This document shows, in pieces, positions 1 through 5,528 of a DNA stretch of 5,706 nt (positions are counted from its first letter, which is position 1; each line of letters opens with the position of its first letter). This DNA comes from Gammaproteobacteria bacterium (lineage in GTDB: Bacteria; Pseudomonadota; Gammaproteobacteria; GCA-001735895). The position numbers and the translations under genes were made by a program. A model generated the notes under the pieces. It was given only the letters and a program-made list of their open reading frames with translations. It had not been told where the DNA came from and made no database searches. The stretch is taken from positions 1 through 5,706 of the forward strand of contig JAPUFZ010000262.1 of the NCBI GenBank assembly GCA_027293245.1, in the 5' to 3' direction.

Positions 1-48
1 AAAATAGCAGTTTCCTAACCGTGTTGATTACCTGGAGTCTGACTTTAT

Positions 49-966
49 CTATTTCACCTTGCCGACTTCAGATAGCCAGATTCCGCCCAGCACCAGGCCC
101 AGCGCCAGGGCGTGAAAATACTCGAAAGATTCCCGTAGAAAAACAACCGCCATGATAGAGGCAAAAACAGGTACCAGGTTAATGAACACCCCGGCTCTTG
201 CCGGCCCGATCAGGCTGACACTGTGGATGAAGGATATCTGCGCGACTAACGAGGGTAGCAGGGCGACCAACGCAACCACAACCCAACCGGTTAAGCTGGG
301 TAGTCTGAAACCAGTGGCATTAACCTCGATAGCAAGCAGGGGCAGAGAAACGATAAATGCAACAAAGGCCAGGGCGGTAAATAACCCCAGAGCAGATACG
401 GCAGGGCGCCGACTCAGGCCTATCGAGTAGGCTGCATAGAAAAAACAGGCCAGTAATATAAAAAAATCACCGCGGTTAATCGACAGGCTTTGCAATTGCG
501 CCAGATCGCCACCCGAGGCGACGATGATGACCCCAATCAGGGTGACTGCGACACCGCAGGCCTGCAGGCGTGTAATCCGTGACCGATACAGTAAAAAAGT
601 GCCGAGCAATACGAACACAGGAATAGACCCCTGTAAAATACCGATGTTGATCGCGGAGGTCGAATGAGCCGCCATATAGAACAGGGCATTAAACGAGGTA
701 AATCCGACGGTTCCCATCAGGCCCACAAATACCAGATGATTGCGTAATACCGGCCAGTCCCGGACCAGGTGTTTGCGCGCGAACAACACCAGCAAGATCA
801 GGACAGACAACCAGCGCAGGCTGACCAGTAACATGGGTGAAATCTCACCCACTGCCAGTTTACCTAAAATGACATTCGCCCCCCAGCAGCCGGCGGTAAA
901 GGTCAGTAAAACGTAGGCTTTTAGATTTTTGTTGATTTCACCAGGGTCTGCCAATGCTCCACTCAT
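49..966 (-). CDS. EamA/DMT-family transporter, 305 aa
   Basis: Predicted inner-membrane permease of the drug/metabolite transporter superfamily. The protein has about ten hydrophobic segments (roughly residues 17-39, 45-63, 76-99, 105-127, 134-152, 166-185, 192-215, 227-250, 259-280 and 282-302), in two five-helix EamA halves. Family hallmarks are the GCWGAN turn in helix 1 (26-31), an arginine in helix 2 (SLRW, 49-52), and the NLVP...FLRE pattern near helix 9 (263-279). The length is normal for the family. The ATG overlaps the stop of the upstream permease gene by 4 nt (ATGA on the minus strand). AGGAGA lies 8 nt upstream of the start, so translation is probably coupled and also independently primed. 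EamA proteins export or import amino acids, nucleosides and other small metabolites; substrate cannot be read from sequence. Family call is firm, substrate unknown. Confidence 0.93.
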   Translation of the reverse strand: MSGALADPGEINKNLKAYVLLTFTAGCWGANVILGKLAVGEISPMLLVSLRWLSVLILLVLFARKHLVRDWPVLRNHLVFVGLMGTVGFTSFNALFYMAAHSTSAINIGILQGSIPVFVLLGTFLLYRSRITRLQACGVAVTLIGVIIVASGGDLAQLQSLSINRGDFFILLACFFYAAYSIGLSRRPAVSALGLFTALAFVAFIVSLPLLAIEVNATGFRLPSLTGWVVVALVALLPSLVAQISFIHSVSLIGPARAGVFINLVPVFASIMAVVFLRESFEYFHALALGLVLGGIWLSEVGKVK

Positions 967-1868
967 CGCTTAGATCTCCTGGCCAACAACAACTCACGTT
1001 GCATCGCATAGAGACCGGCAGCAATAATAATAGAAATTCCAGCGAGGCTTTGCAGATCTGGAATCTCGGCCCAGACGAAGTAGGCTATCAATCCACCGAT
1101 GACAATCGATAGAAACTTGAGTGGCGCAACCACGGCAATTTCACTGTGGCGATAACTCACAGTCATCAAGTACTGGGCAATACCGCCAAATAAACCAACC
1201 GCTATCAGAAATACCCAGTCACCGGCTGATGGCATTACCCAGCCGAACAGAGCGATAGCGATCGAACTCACCAGCAGGCCTGTCAAGGTGAAATAAAAAG
1301 TGATGCATACCGGGTCGTCCCTCGCGCTCAGATGTCGAATGATGATTGAATTGCAGCCGATCAACAGGGCCGCGATCAACATGAACAGGCTGCCACTTTC
1401 AAGCATGCTTTGTCCGGGTCTGATCACGACCAACATGCCGATAAAACCGGCAATTATGGCAGACCAGCGGTGTATTCCTACCTTTTCGCGGAGTACCAAT
1501 ATCGACAGGACGGTCATGATTAGCGGCGCGGTATGTAAGATCGAGATGGCATCTGCCAGGCGCATCAGTGAAAGGGCGTAAAACGCACAGGCCATGGCCG
1601 ATATTCCCAGCAGGCTACGCAGCAGGTGCAAGCCTGGTTGCCGGGTTTTTAAAACCTTCAGGCCACCGCGTGAAGCGATGATTGCCGCCACCGGAATCAT
1701 CGCTACCAGGCATCGAAAAAACATGATCTGCTGGGTTGGATAGTTGCCGCCAAGCCACTTGACCATGGCATCCATCATTGAAAACAATAAGATGCTGAGC
1801 AGCATGGTGGCAACACCAAGGCCTGAGCTATGCACCAGTCGCGACAGGGGTGCTGAAACCCTATCCAT
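963..1868 (-). CDS. EamA/DMT-family transporter, 301 aa
   Basis: Second predicted 10-TM inner-membrane permease of the drug/metabolite transporter superfamily, first gene of a two-gene leftward unit. Helix 1 carries the pattern FSMMDAMVKWLGG (29-41), followed by an FFRC helix-2 start (50-53). The first half ends with the family-typical TAPL...LVLREKVG (113-131) and an IRPG turn (149-152). The second half has APLKF (248-252) and a final helix near 273-290, then a basic C-terminus (RRSKR). This style resembles the EamA subgroup that includes S-adenosylmethionine transporters in some alphaproteobacteria, but the resemblance is too general to assign a substrate. The ATG at 1868 gives the expected full N-terminus; no Shine-Dalgarno is visible before it, while a TATAAT lies only 5 nt upstream (see findings). 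An internal ATG at residue 22 is a less likely alternative because its upstream sequence is also poor. Confidence 0.92.
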   Translation of the reverse strand: MDRVSAPLSRLVHSSGLGVATMLLSILLFSMMDAMVKWLGGNYPTQQIMFFRCLVAMIPVAAIIASRGGLKVLKTRQPGLHLLRSLLGISAMACAFYALSLMRLADAISILHTAPLIMTVLSILVLREKVGIHRWSAIIAGFIGMLVVIRPGQSMLESGSLFMLIAALLIGCNSIIIRHLSARDDPVCITFYFTLTGLLVSSIAIALFGWVMPSAGDWVFLIAVGLFGGIAQYLMTVSYRHSEIAVVAPLKFLSIVIGGLIAYFVWAEIPDLQSLAGISIIIAAGLYAMQRELLLARRSKR

Positions 1869-1873
1869 GTAGA

Positions 1874-1879
1874 ATTATA
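1874..1879 (-). promoter_or_regulatory. candidate -10 element (TATAAT) of the permease genes
   Basis: On the minus strand a perfect TATAAT lies 5 nt before the ATG at 1868. The hexamer 17 nt further upstream (ATGGCC) matches TTGACA at only three positions. If used, transcription would start at or within a base or two of the start codon, giving a leaderless mRNA. Chance occurrence is possible in this AT-rich gap. Confidence 0.35.
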
Positions 1880-2008
1880 TCGGCAGGCCTTTCAGCGGCC
1901 ATCAGGGTCGGTGGGTTGGTATTGCGAGAGATAAATATTTATTAAACTTCCCTGGTTAAAATCTGTGCCATGTGCCCAGTTTATTTTTTTCCTGGCGAGA
2001 ATCAATTT

Positions 2009-2026
2009 TTAACTAATATTAGTTAA
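2009..2026. promoter_or_regulatory. perfect 18-bp palindrome, candidate operator
   Basis: TTAACTAATATTAGTTAA reads identically on both strands. It sits in the 244-bp gap between the divergent permease and ATPase-metA genes, 7 bp upstream of a TTGACG that could be a -35 element. Uninterrupted dyad symmetry of this length suits a dimeric helix-turn-helix regulator (for example MarR, ArsR or LysR type). It does not match MetJ boxes (AGACGTCT repeats). The regulator is not encoded in the window. A shorter AT-only palindrome, ATAAATATTTAT, lies at 1931-1942. Confidence 0.45.
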
Positions 2027-2040
2027 TTTTTATTGACGAA

Positions 2041-2085
2041 TTGGTACGCTCCGGGGTTCCACCCGTATAGTCAATATAGCATAAT
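2041..2085 (+). promoter_or_regulatory. candidate promoter region of ATPase-metA operon
   Basis: Several overlapping -10-like hexamers occur: TATAGT at 2066-2071 and CATAAT at 2080-2085, each five of six matches to consensus. The -35 partners are poor: TTGGTA at 2041-2046 pairs with TATAGT only at a 19-nt spacing, and TTGACG at 2033-2038 is too far away (27 nt). The promoter is probably here, but the exact hexamers cannot be fixed by eye. Confidence 0.35.
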
Positions 2086-2102
2086 CGGTTTTTACTTTTC
2101 CT

Positions 2103-2106
2103 GGAG
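2103..2106 (+). promoter_or_regulatory. ribosome binding site for the TTG-started ATPase
   Basis: GGAG with a 6-nt gap to the TTG at 2113. It decides the start: no ATG or GTG occurs between this site and the Walker A motif. Confidence 0.7.
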
Positions 2107-2112
2107 TTAATT

Positions 2113-2958
2113 TTGAAGTTTACTGTCGAGGAATTTCGCGCCTGGAAACATAAGAAAGTCACCCTGCTGGGCATGTCGGGGGTGGGTAAATCTTATCTTT
2201 CGGCACGCTTGCATGGCGAAAACTGGTTTCACTACTCGGGTGATTATCGGATCGGAACCCGCTATCTGGATGAACACATCCTCGATATGATCAAGCAACA
2301 GGCAATGCAGGTTCCATTCCTGAAGGAATTGTTACGCAATGACTGGATTTATATCCACAATAATATCAGTGTAGACAATCTGGGCCCGGTACTCGCCTTC
2401 ATAGGTAAGTTGGGCAATCCTGAGTTGGGAGGCGTTGCACTCGAAGAGTTCATTCAGCACCAGGCTATTTACCGTCAGGCAGAAATCGACGCGATGCTGG
2501 ATATTCCGGAATTTATCCGCAAAGCCGAACAAATTTATGGTTACCCCCATTTCGTTAACGATGTCGGGGGCAGTCTTTGTGAACTGGACGAACCCGGTGT
2601 GATCGACCCTTTAATTGAATGCACGATGATCCAAGATATAAAGATCGCCAATCAGGAACAGGAAGATGTGCTGATTCAAAGGGCACAAAGTTCACCCAAA
2701 CCATTGTATTACCGGCCTGAATTTTTGCAGGAGCAACTGGCGATCTATTTTGAACAGAACAATCTTGAATATGCCGCACAAATTGATCCCGACGAGTTTG
2801 CGCGTTGGATTTTTCCACGCCTGTTCCACTCACGACTACCGCGTTACGAAGAAATCGCAAAACATGGCTACACGGTTACTTCCGATGAAGCCGCACAGGT
2901 CAACGATGAAGATGATTTTTTACAATTACTGGAACTGGCCATAGCGAGGCAAAACTAA
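2113..2958 (+). CDS. uncharacterised P-loop ATPase coupled to metA, 281 aa
   Basis: Predicted cytoplasmic NTP-binding protein of unknown function. A Walker A motif, GMSGVGKS, lies at residues 20-27 right after the first beta strand (VTLLG). Other conspicuous stretches are YSGDYRIGTRYL (41-52), a hydrophobic FVND (147-150) that could serve as Walker B, KPLYYRPEFL (196-205), and the arginine-rich RWIFPRLFHSRLPRY (231-245), which could form a lid or arginine finger. I recall similar proteins of about 285 aa annotated only as 'ATPase' in marine alphaproteobacteria; that is memory, not a search. The small P-loop fold resembles shikimate-kinase-like enzymes more than AAA+ machines. The start is TTG: GGAG lies 6 nt upstream, and the first in-frame ATG (residue 21) is inside the P-loop, so it cannot be the start. 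Its TAA overlaps the ATG of the metA-like gene, implying translational coupling. Existence of the gene is firm, function unknown. Confidence 0.88.
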   Translation: MKFTVEEFRAWKHKKVTLLGMSGVGKSYLSARLHGENWFHYSGDYRIGTRYLDEHILDMIKQQAMQVPFLKELLRNDWIYIHNNISVDNLGPVLAFIGKLGNPELGGVALEEFIQHQAIYRQAEIDAMLDIPEFIRKAEQIYGYPHFVNDVGGSLCELDEPGVIDPLIECTMIQDIKIANQEQEDVLIQRAQSSPKPLYYRPEFLQEQLAIYFEQNNLEYAAQIDPDEFARWIFPRLFHSRLPRYEEIAKHGYTVTSDEAAQVNDEDDFLQLLELAIARQN

Positions 2959-4022
2959 TGCCACTGGTCGCACACAATAACCTGCCCGCCTTTGAAAAAC
3001 TCTCAGGCGAAGGACTGAAGGTACTCAAGCCGGATACTGCCTTTCACCAGGATATTCGGGAACTACATATCGGCCTGCTCAACATGATGCCGGACGCTGC
3101 GCTGAGTGCTACCGAGCGCCAGTTTTTCCGCCTCATCGCCGAAAGTAATCCGATTGCCCAGTTTTTTGTACATCCTTTCACGATCGATGCGCTGCCGAGA
3201 AGCGACGCTGCAAAAAAACATATCGACAAGTATTACGAGACTTTTGACCAGGTGCGTGAACTGGGTCTGGACGCGTTAATCATTAGCGGCGCAAACGTGG
3301 TCGGATCCGAGTTATCGGGGGAACCTTTCTGGGATGCACTGATCGAAGTGGCCGACTGGGCCCACGACAATGTGACCTCGACCTTATGCTCGTGCCTGGC
3401 GACTCATGCAATACTGGAGTTTCGCTTTCAGCAAAAACGAGCAACGCAGGATTCGAAGAAATGGGGTGTATTCGAGCACCGGGTGGTTGATCAACGCCAT
3501 CCACTGGTTGCTGATATCAATACCCGTTTCGATGTGCCTCACTCGCGCTGGAATACTGTATTTCCCGAGCAGTTTGAAGCAGCCGGGTTAAAAATTCTGG
3601 TCACTGGAGATGATGGATGCGTTCATCTGGCGACCAGTTCGGACGGGATCCGTTCGGTATTTTTTCAGGGCCATCCTGAATATGACACGGTCTCGTTGTT
3701 AAAGGAATACAAGCGCGAAATTCACAATTATACAATAGGCGAGTCAGCGGTTTATCCACCGCTGCCAGCCAATTATTTTGGCAAGTTTGAAACCGGGGTA
3801 ATGAGTGAATACCAGTCGAGGATTTATGCAGCCATGGAAAAAAAGACTGACTTACCTGAATTTCCCGAAGCCCTTATTTTAAGCCATTTAAACAATACCT
3901 GGCACGACACAGCCTGTGCCGTGGTAGGCCGCTGGATGGGCCTGGTATACCAGATAACGCACCAGGACCGGGACAAACCCTTTATGGATGATATAGACAT
4001 CGATAATCCTTTAAATCTATAA
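2958..4022 (+). CDS. metA: homoserine O-acyltransferase, MetA family (354 aa)
   Basis: Cytoplasmic enzyme that transfers an acyl group (succinyl or acetyl) from CoA to L-homoserine, the first committed step of methionine synthesis. It belongs to the class-I glutamine-amidotransferase-like MetA family, not the alpha/beta-hydrolase MetX family. From my recall of E. coli MetA, residues align with an offset of four. The acyl-accepting Cys142 is C146 (STLCSCLATHAIL), Lys163 is K167, Ser192 is S196 (PHSR), the catalytic His235 and Glu237 are H239 and E241 (GHPEYD), and Arg249 is R253. The terminal YQIT (331-334) also aligns. Differences are loss of the lysines after NLMP (here MMPDAA, 43-48), SGAN instead of TGAP near 110-113, and about 33 extra residues between R253 and YQIT. 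The ATG overlaps the preceding stop by one base, with GAGG 8 nt upstream. Acyl-CoA preference cannot be settled: the position that sets it in other MetA enzymes falls at V115 or G116. Confidence 0.92.
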   Translation: MPLVAHNNLPAFEKLSGEGLKVLKPDTAFHQDIRELHIGLLNMMPDAALSATERQFFRLIAESNPIAQFFVHPFTIDALPRSDAAKKHIDKYYETFDQVRELGLDALIISGANVVGSELSGEPFWDALIEVADWAHDNVTSTLCSCLATHAILEFRFQQKRATQDSKKWGVFEHRVVDQRHPLVADINTRFDVPHSRWNTVFPEQFEAAGLKILVTGDDGCVHLATSSDGIRSVFFQGHPEYDTVSLLKEYKREIHNYTIGESAVYPPLPANYFGKFETGVMSEYQSRIYAAMEKKTDLPEFPEALILSHLNNTWHDTACAVVGRWMGLVYQITHQDRDKPFMDDIDIDNPLNL

Positions 4023-4027
4023 TTGGT

Positions 4028-4049
4028 TGCTCAACTCGCGAGCAGAGTT
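4028..4049 (+). other. overlapping small inverted repeats between metA and the thioredoxin gene
   Basis: TGCTC (4028-4032) pairs with GAGCA (4040-4044), and AACTC (4033-4037) pairs with GAGTT (4045-4049); the two 5-bp hairpins exclude each other. There is no T-run after them, so this is not an intrinsic terminator. May be fortuitous. Confidence 0.25.
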
Positions 4050-4074
4050 ACGGATAAAGGTGATATTCCTGAAT

Positions 4075-5160
4075 ATGACCAGCCACACAAATGCGCCGGA
4101 CAATACAGTCAGCCTCTGGTCGAGGCAATTCATCGTCTGTTTTTTGCTGCTGTGTTATCTTATTCCAGCAATCTCCCAGGAAGTAACTCCGGGCCAGTCG
4201 TTTGGCGCAAAAACCTCTGAAGTCCCCGACTGGTTCAAAGAGAGTTTCCTGGATTTCGAGGAAGACATTGCCGAGGCCCGTGCGCAAGGCAAACGCGTTA
4301 TGCTCTATTTCCACCAGGATAGTTGCCCCTATTGCGCCAGGCTGGTGAAGGAAAGTTTTAATGATCCGCAGACCGAGGCCTATCTACGCAAACACTTCGA
4401 CGCGATCACCATCAACCTGTGGGGTGACCGCGAAGTGGTCACTGTAGGCGGTCAGGAATTCACCGAAAAAGCATTTTCTGCCGCGCTCAGGGTTCAGTAC
4501 ACACCTACCTTGTTATTTCTAAACGAACAGGGCAGGCAGGCACTGCGCCTCGATGGTTATTATCCCCGCGATCAATTTCTGGCCGCGTTACGTTATGTGG
4601 CCGAGCATCGGGAAGGTAACATCAGTTTCAGCAGTTATATGCTCGGTCTACAAAAATCGTCTTCGGCGAAGTTGATCGATGAAGCGTTCTTCATATCAAG
4701 CGATCGGCTCGACCAGTTGTCAGCCCGCTCGGATGGACCGCTGGCTGTCTATTTTGAGTCAGGCGACTGTGACAATTGCCGGATTTTGCACCGGCGCATT
4801 CTGGCTGACGCGGCAACCCGGCAGCTGGTGGTTAAAATGCAAAATGTACAATTCGATATCAATTCCAGTACCAGGATCGTTACCCCTGGTGGTAAACCAA
4901 TGGAACTGAAACAATGGGTTCGTGAGCTCGGAATCGTCTATACCCCTTCAGTGGTTTTCTTTGATGCCTCTGGGGTTGAGGTAATGCGCATCGGCGCTTT
5001 CATGAAAACATTTCACTTCCAGTCGGTTTACGATTATGTCCTGCAAAAAGCCTATTTAAGCGAACCCAGTTTCCAGCGTTACATAGCCGAGCGAGCAGAA
5101 AAAATTCGCGACGCCGGGTTTAACACCGATATCTGGGGCTATGAATCTGCTCATAATTAA
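4075..5160 (+). CDS. exported tandem thioredoxin-fold protein (SoxW-like), 361 aa
   Basis: Predicted periplasmic thiol-disulfide protein. Counting from the ATG at 4075, residues 1-34 form a signal peptide: hydrophobic core FIVCFLLLCYLIP about 19-31, probable cleavage after AIS at 34. Thioredoxin domain 1 (about 55-180) has CPYC at 84-87 and the cis-proline TPT near 143-145. Domain 2 (about 210-330) has CDNC at 232-235 and TPS at 290-292. Both domains carry the same layout, including an inserted GG-containing hairpin and helix between CxxC and the cis-proline, pointing to internal duplication. The layout resembles SoxW/thioredoxin_2 proteins, which usually have one such domain. Start choice: a TTG at 4027 would add 16 residues but has no ribosome site, whereas AAGGTGAT lies about 10-12 nt before the ATG and leaves a normal signal peptide. 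It follows metA by 52 nt without a terminator, so co-transcription is likely. Partner proteins are unknown. Confidence 0.87.
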   Translation: MTSHTNAPDNTVSLWSRQFIVCFLLLCYLIPAISQEVTPGQSFGAKTSEVPDWFKESFLDFEEDIAEARAQGKRVMLYFHQDSCPYCARLVKESFNDPQTEAYLRKHFDAITINLWGDREVVTVGGQEFTEKAFSAALRVQYTPTLLFLNEQGRQALRLDGYYPRDQFLAALRYVAEHREGNISFSSYMLGLQKSSSAKLIDEAFFISSDRLDQLSARSDGPLAVYFESGDCDNCRILHRRILADAATRQLVVKMQNVQFDINSSTRIVTPGGKPMELKQWVRELGIVYTPSVVFFDASGVEVMRIGAFMKTFHFQSVYDYVLQKAYLSEPSFQRYIAERAEKIRDAGFNTDIWGYESAHN

Positions 5161-5167
5161 TTGAATG

Positions 5168-5204
5168 AATTGGGGAAGTGGCACTGTTTATTCTTACCCC
5201 AGTT
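5168..5204 (+). terminator. possible weak terminator after the thioredoxin gene
   Basis: AATTGGGGAAG (5168-5178) pairs with CTT (5193-5195) and CCCCAGTT (5197-5204), with one bulged A and one G-T pair, around a 14-nt loop. The sequence after it (TATTCTTGTCT) is only moderately T-rich, so some read-through is expected. It begins 7 nt after the stop codon. Confidence 0.5.
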
Positions 5205-5326
5205 TATTCTTGTCTATAACTAACATTAACTATGTCGGCTAAGCCTTTGAATAAAGTTTGATCGTAAAAAAACCTTATCCGGCAATGAGCGAAACTGAGA
5301 ACTGCATCCCATTTCTGATCGCCTGG
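5205..5326. other. non-coding stretch, no recognisable gene
   Basis: Part of the 368-nt gap between the thioredoxin and HugZ-like genes. I see no plausible coding frame with a ribosome site, no tRNA fold, and no match to 6S, tmRNA or RNase P RNA that I recognise. A -10-like TATAAC at 5215-5220 has no good -35. It may be the 3' untranslated region of the operon or the 5' part of a small RNA ending at 5399. Confidence 0.4.
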
Positions 5327-5399
5327 AAGCCTATAATCGTTTGCAACCCTCCTGTTATAGGTTTGTGTGTTGACCCCACTTCACCGTGGGGTTTTTTTT
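5327..5399 (+). ncRNA. candidate small RNA or 3'-UTR-derived RNA
   Basis: Two consecutive hairpins end in a strong T-run. Hairpin 1 pairs AAGCCTATAAT (5327-5337) with GTTATAGGTTT (5354-5364), 11 bp including two G-T pairs. Its 16-nt loop (5338-5353) exposes CCCTCCT, which is complementary to Shine-Dalgarno sequences. Hairpin 2 is the terminator at 5373-5399. The terminator lies 213 nt beyond the nearest upstream stop codon, farther than expected if it served only that gene. The 5' end is unknown. The TATAAT at 5332-5337 could instead be a -10 element giving an RNA of about 55 nt that lacks hairpin 1; it has no convincing -35. Confidence 0.35.
5373..5399 (+). terminator. strong Rho-independent terminator
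   Basis: ACCCCAC (5373-5379) pairs perfectly with GTGGGGT (5386-5392) around the loop TTCACC and is followed by eight T in a row (5392-5399). It works only for plus-strand transcription, because the other direction has no T-run. It ends read-through from the metA-thioredoxin genes or a separate small RNA, and isolates the HugZ-like gene. Confidence 0.92.
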
Positions 5400-5470
5400 G
5401 CCCAATCGACCATTCACGGTCTCACCCGATATCCCTCAAACGATAGCGTCAATTAGTAGGAAGCCAGGCT

Positions 5471-5498
5471 TTGGCATGGCACAATAGTGTCTTTAAAT
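5471..5498 (+). promoter_or_regulatory. candidate promoter of the HugZ-like gene
   Basis: TTGGCA (5471-5476, five of six to TTGACA) is followed after 16 nt by TTAAAT (5493-5498, four of six to TATAAT). Transcription would start near 5505, leaving a leader of about 25 nt. It lies downstream of the terminator, as a new transcription unit requires. No convincing Fur box was seen. Confidence 0.4.
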
Positions 5499-5511
5499 AT
5501 TTCTCCCGCGG

Positions 5512-5528
5512 GTTAAAATCGATTTAAC
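5512..5528 (+). other. hairpin abutting the GTG start of the HugZ-like gene
   Basis: GTTAAA (5512-5517) pairs with TTTAAC (5523-5528) around a 5-nt loop, ending exactly at the base before the GTG. It occupies the place where a Shine-Dalgarno would be, and none is visible. AT-rich and thermodynamically weak. Confidence 0.3.

Noticed and set aside
1..48. Terminator or neighbouring gene left of the permease operon
   Set aside because: No inverted repeat with a T-run on the minus strand and no usable coding frame in these 48 bases.
152..430. Plus-strand open frame of 92 codons inside the first permease gene
   Set aside because: Antisense to a clear 10-TM protein, low-complexity composition, no ribosome site.
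1300..1581. Plus-strand open frame of 93 codons inside the second permease gene
   Set aside because: Antisense shadow of a well-supported membrane protein.
2041..2112. SAM riboswitch or MetJ boxes upstream of the methionine operon
   Set aside because: The leader is short, with no SAM-binding fold I recognise and no AGACGTCT-like repeats.
4027..4074. TTG at 4027 as the start of the thioredoxin protein
   Set aside because: It lies 5 nt after the metA stop with no ribosome site and puts 16 extra residues before the signal peptide; the ATG at 4075 has AAGGTGAT upstream and gives a normal N-terminus.
5258..5446. 62-codon open frame across the non-coding gap
   Set aside because: Begins at a TTG without a ribosome site and runs straight through the strong terminator; no recognisable protein features.
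5477..5491. TGGCAC as a sigma-54 promoter -24 element
   Set aside because: The expected TTGC at -12 is absent (TGTCT follows after five bases).
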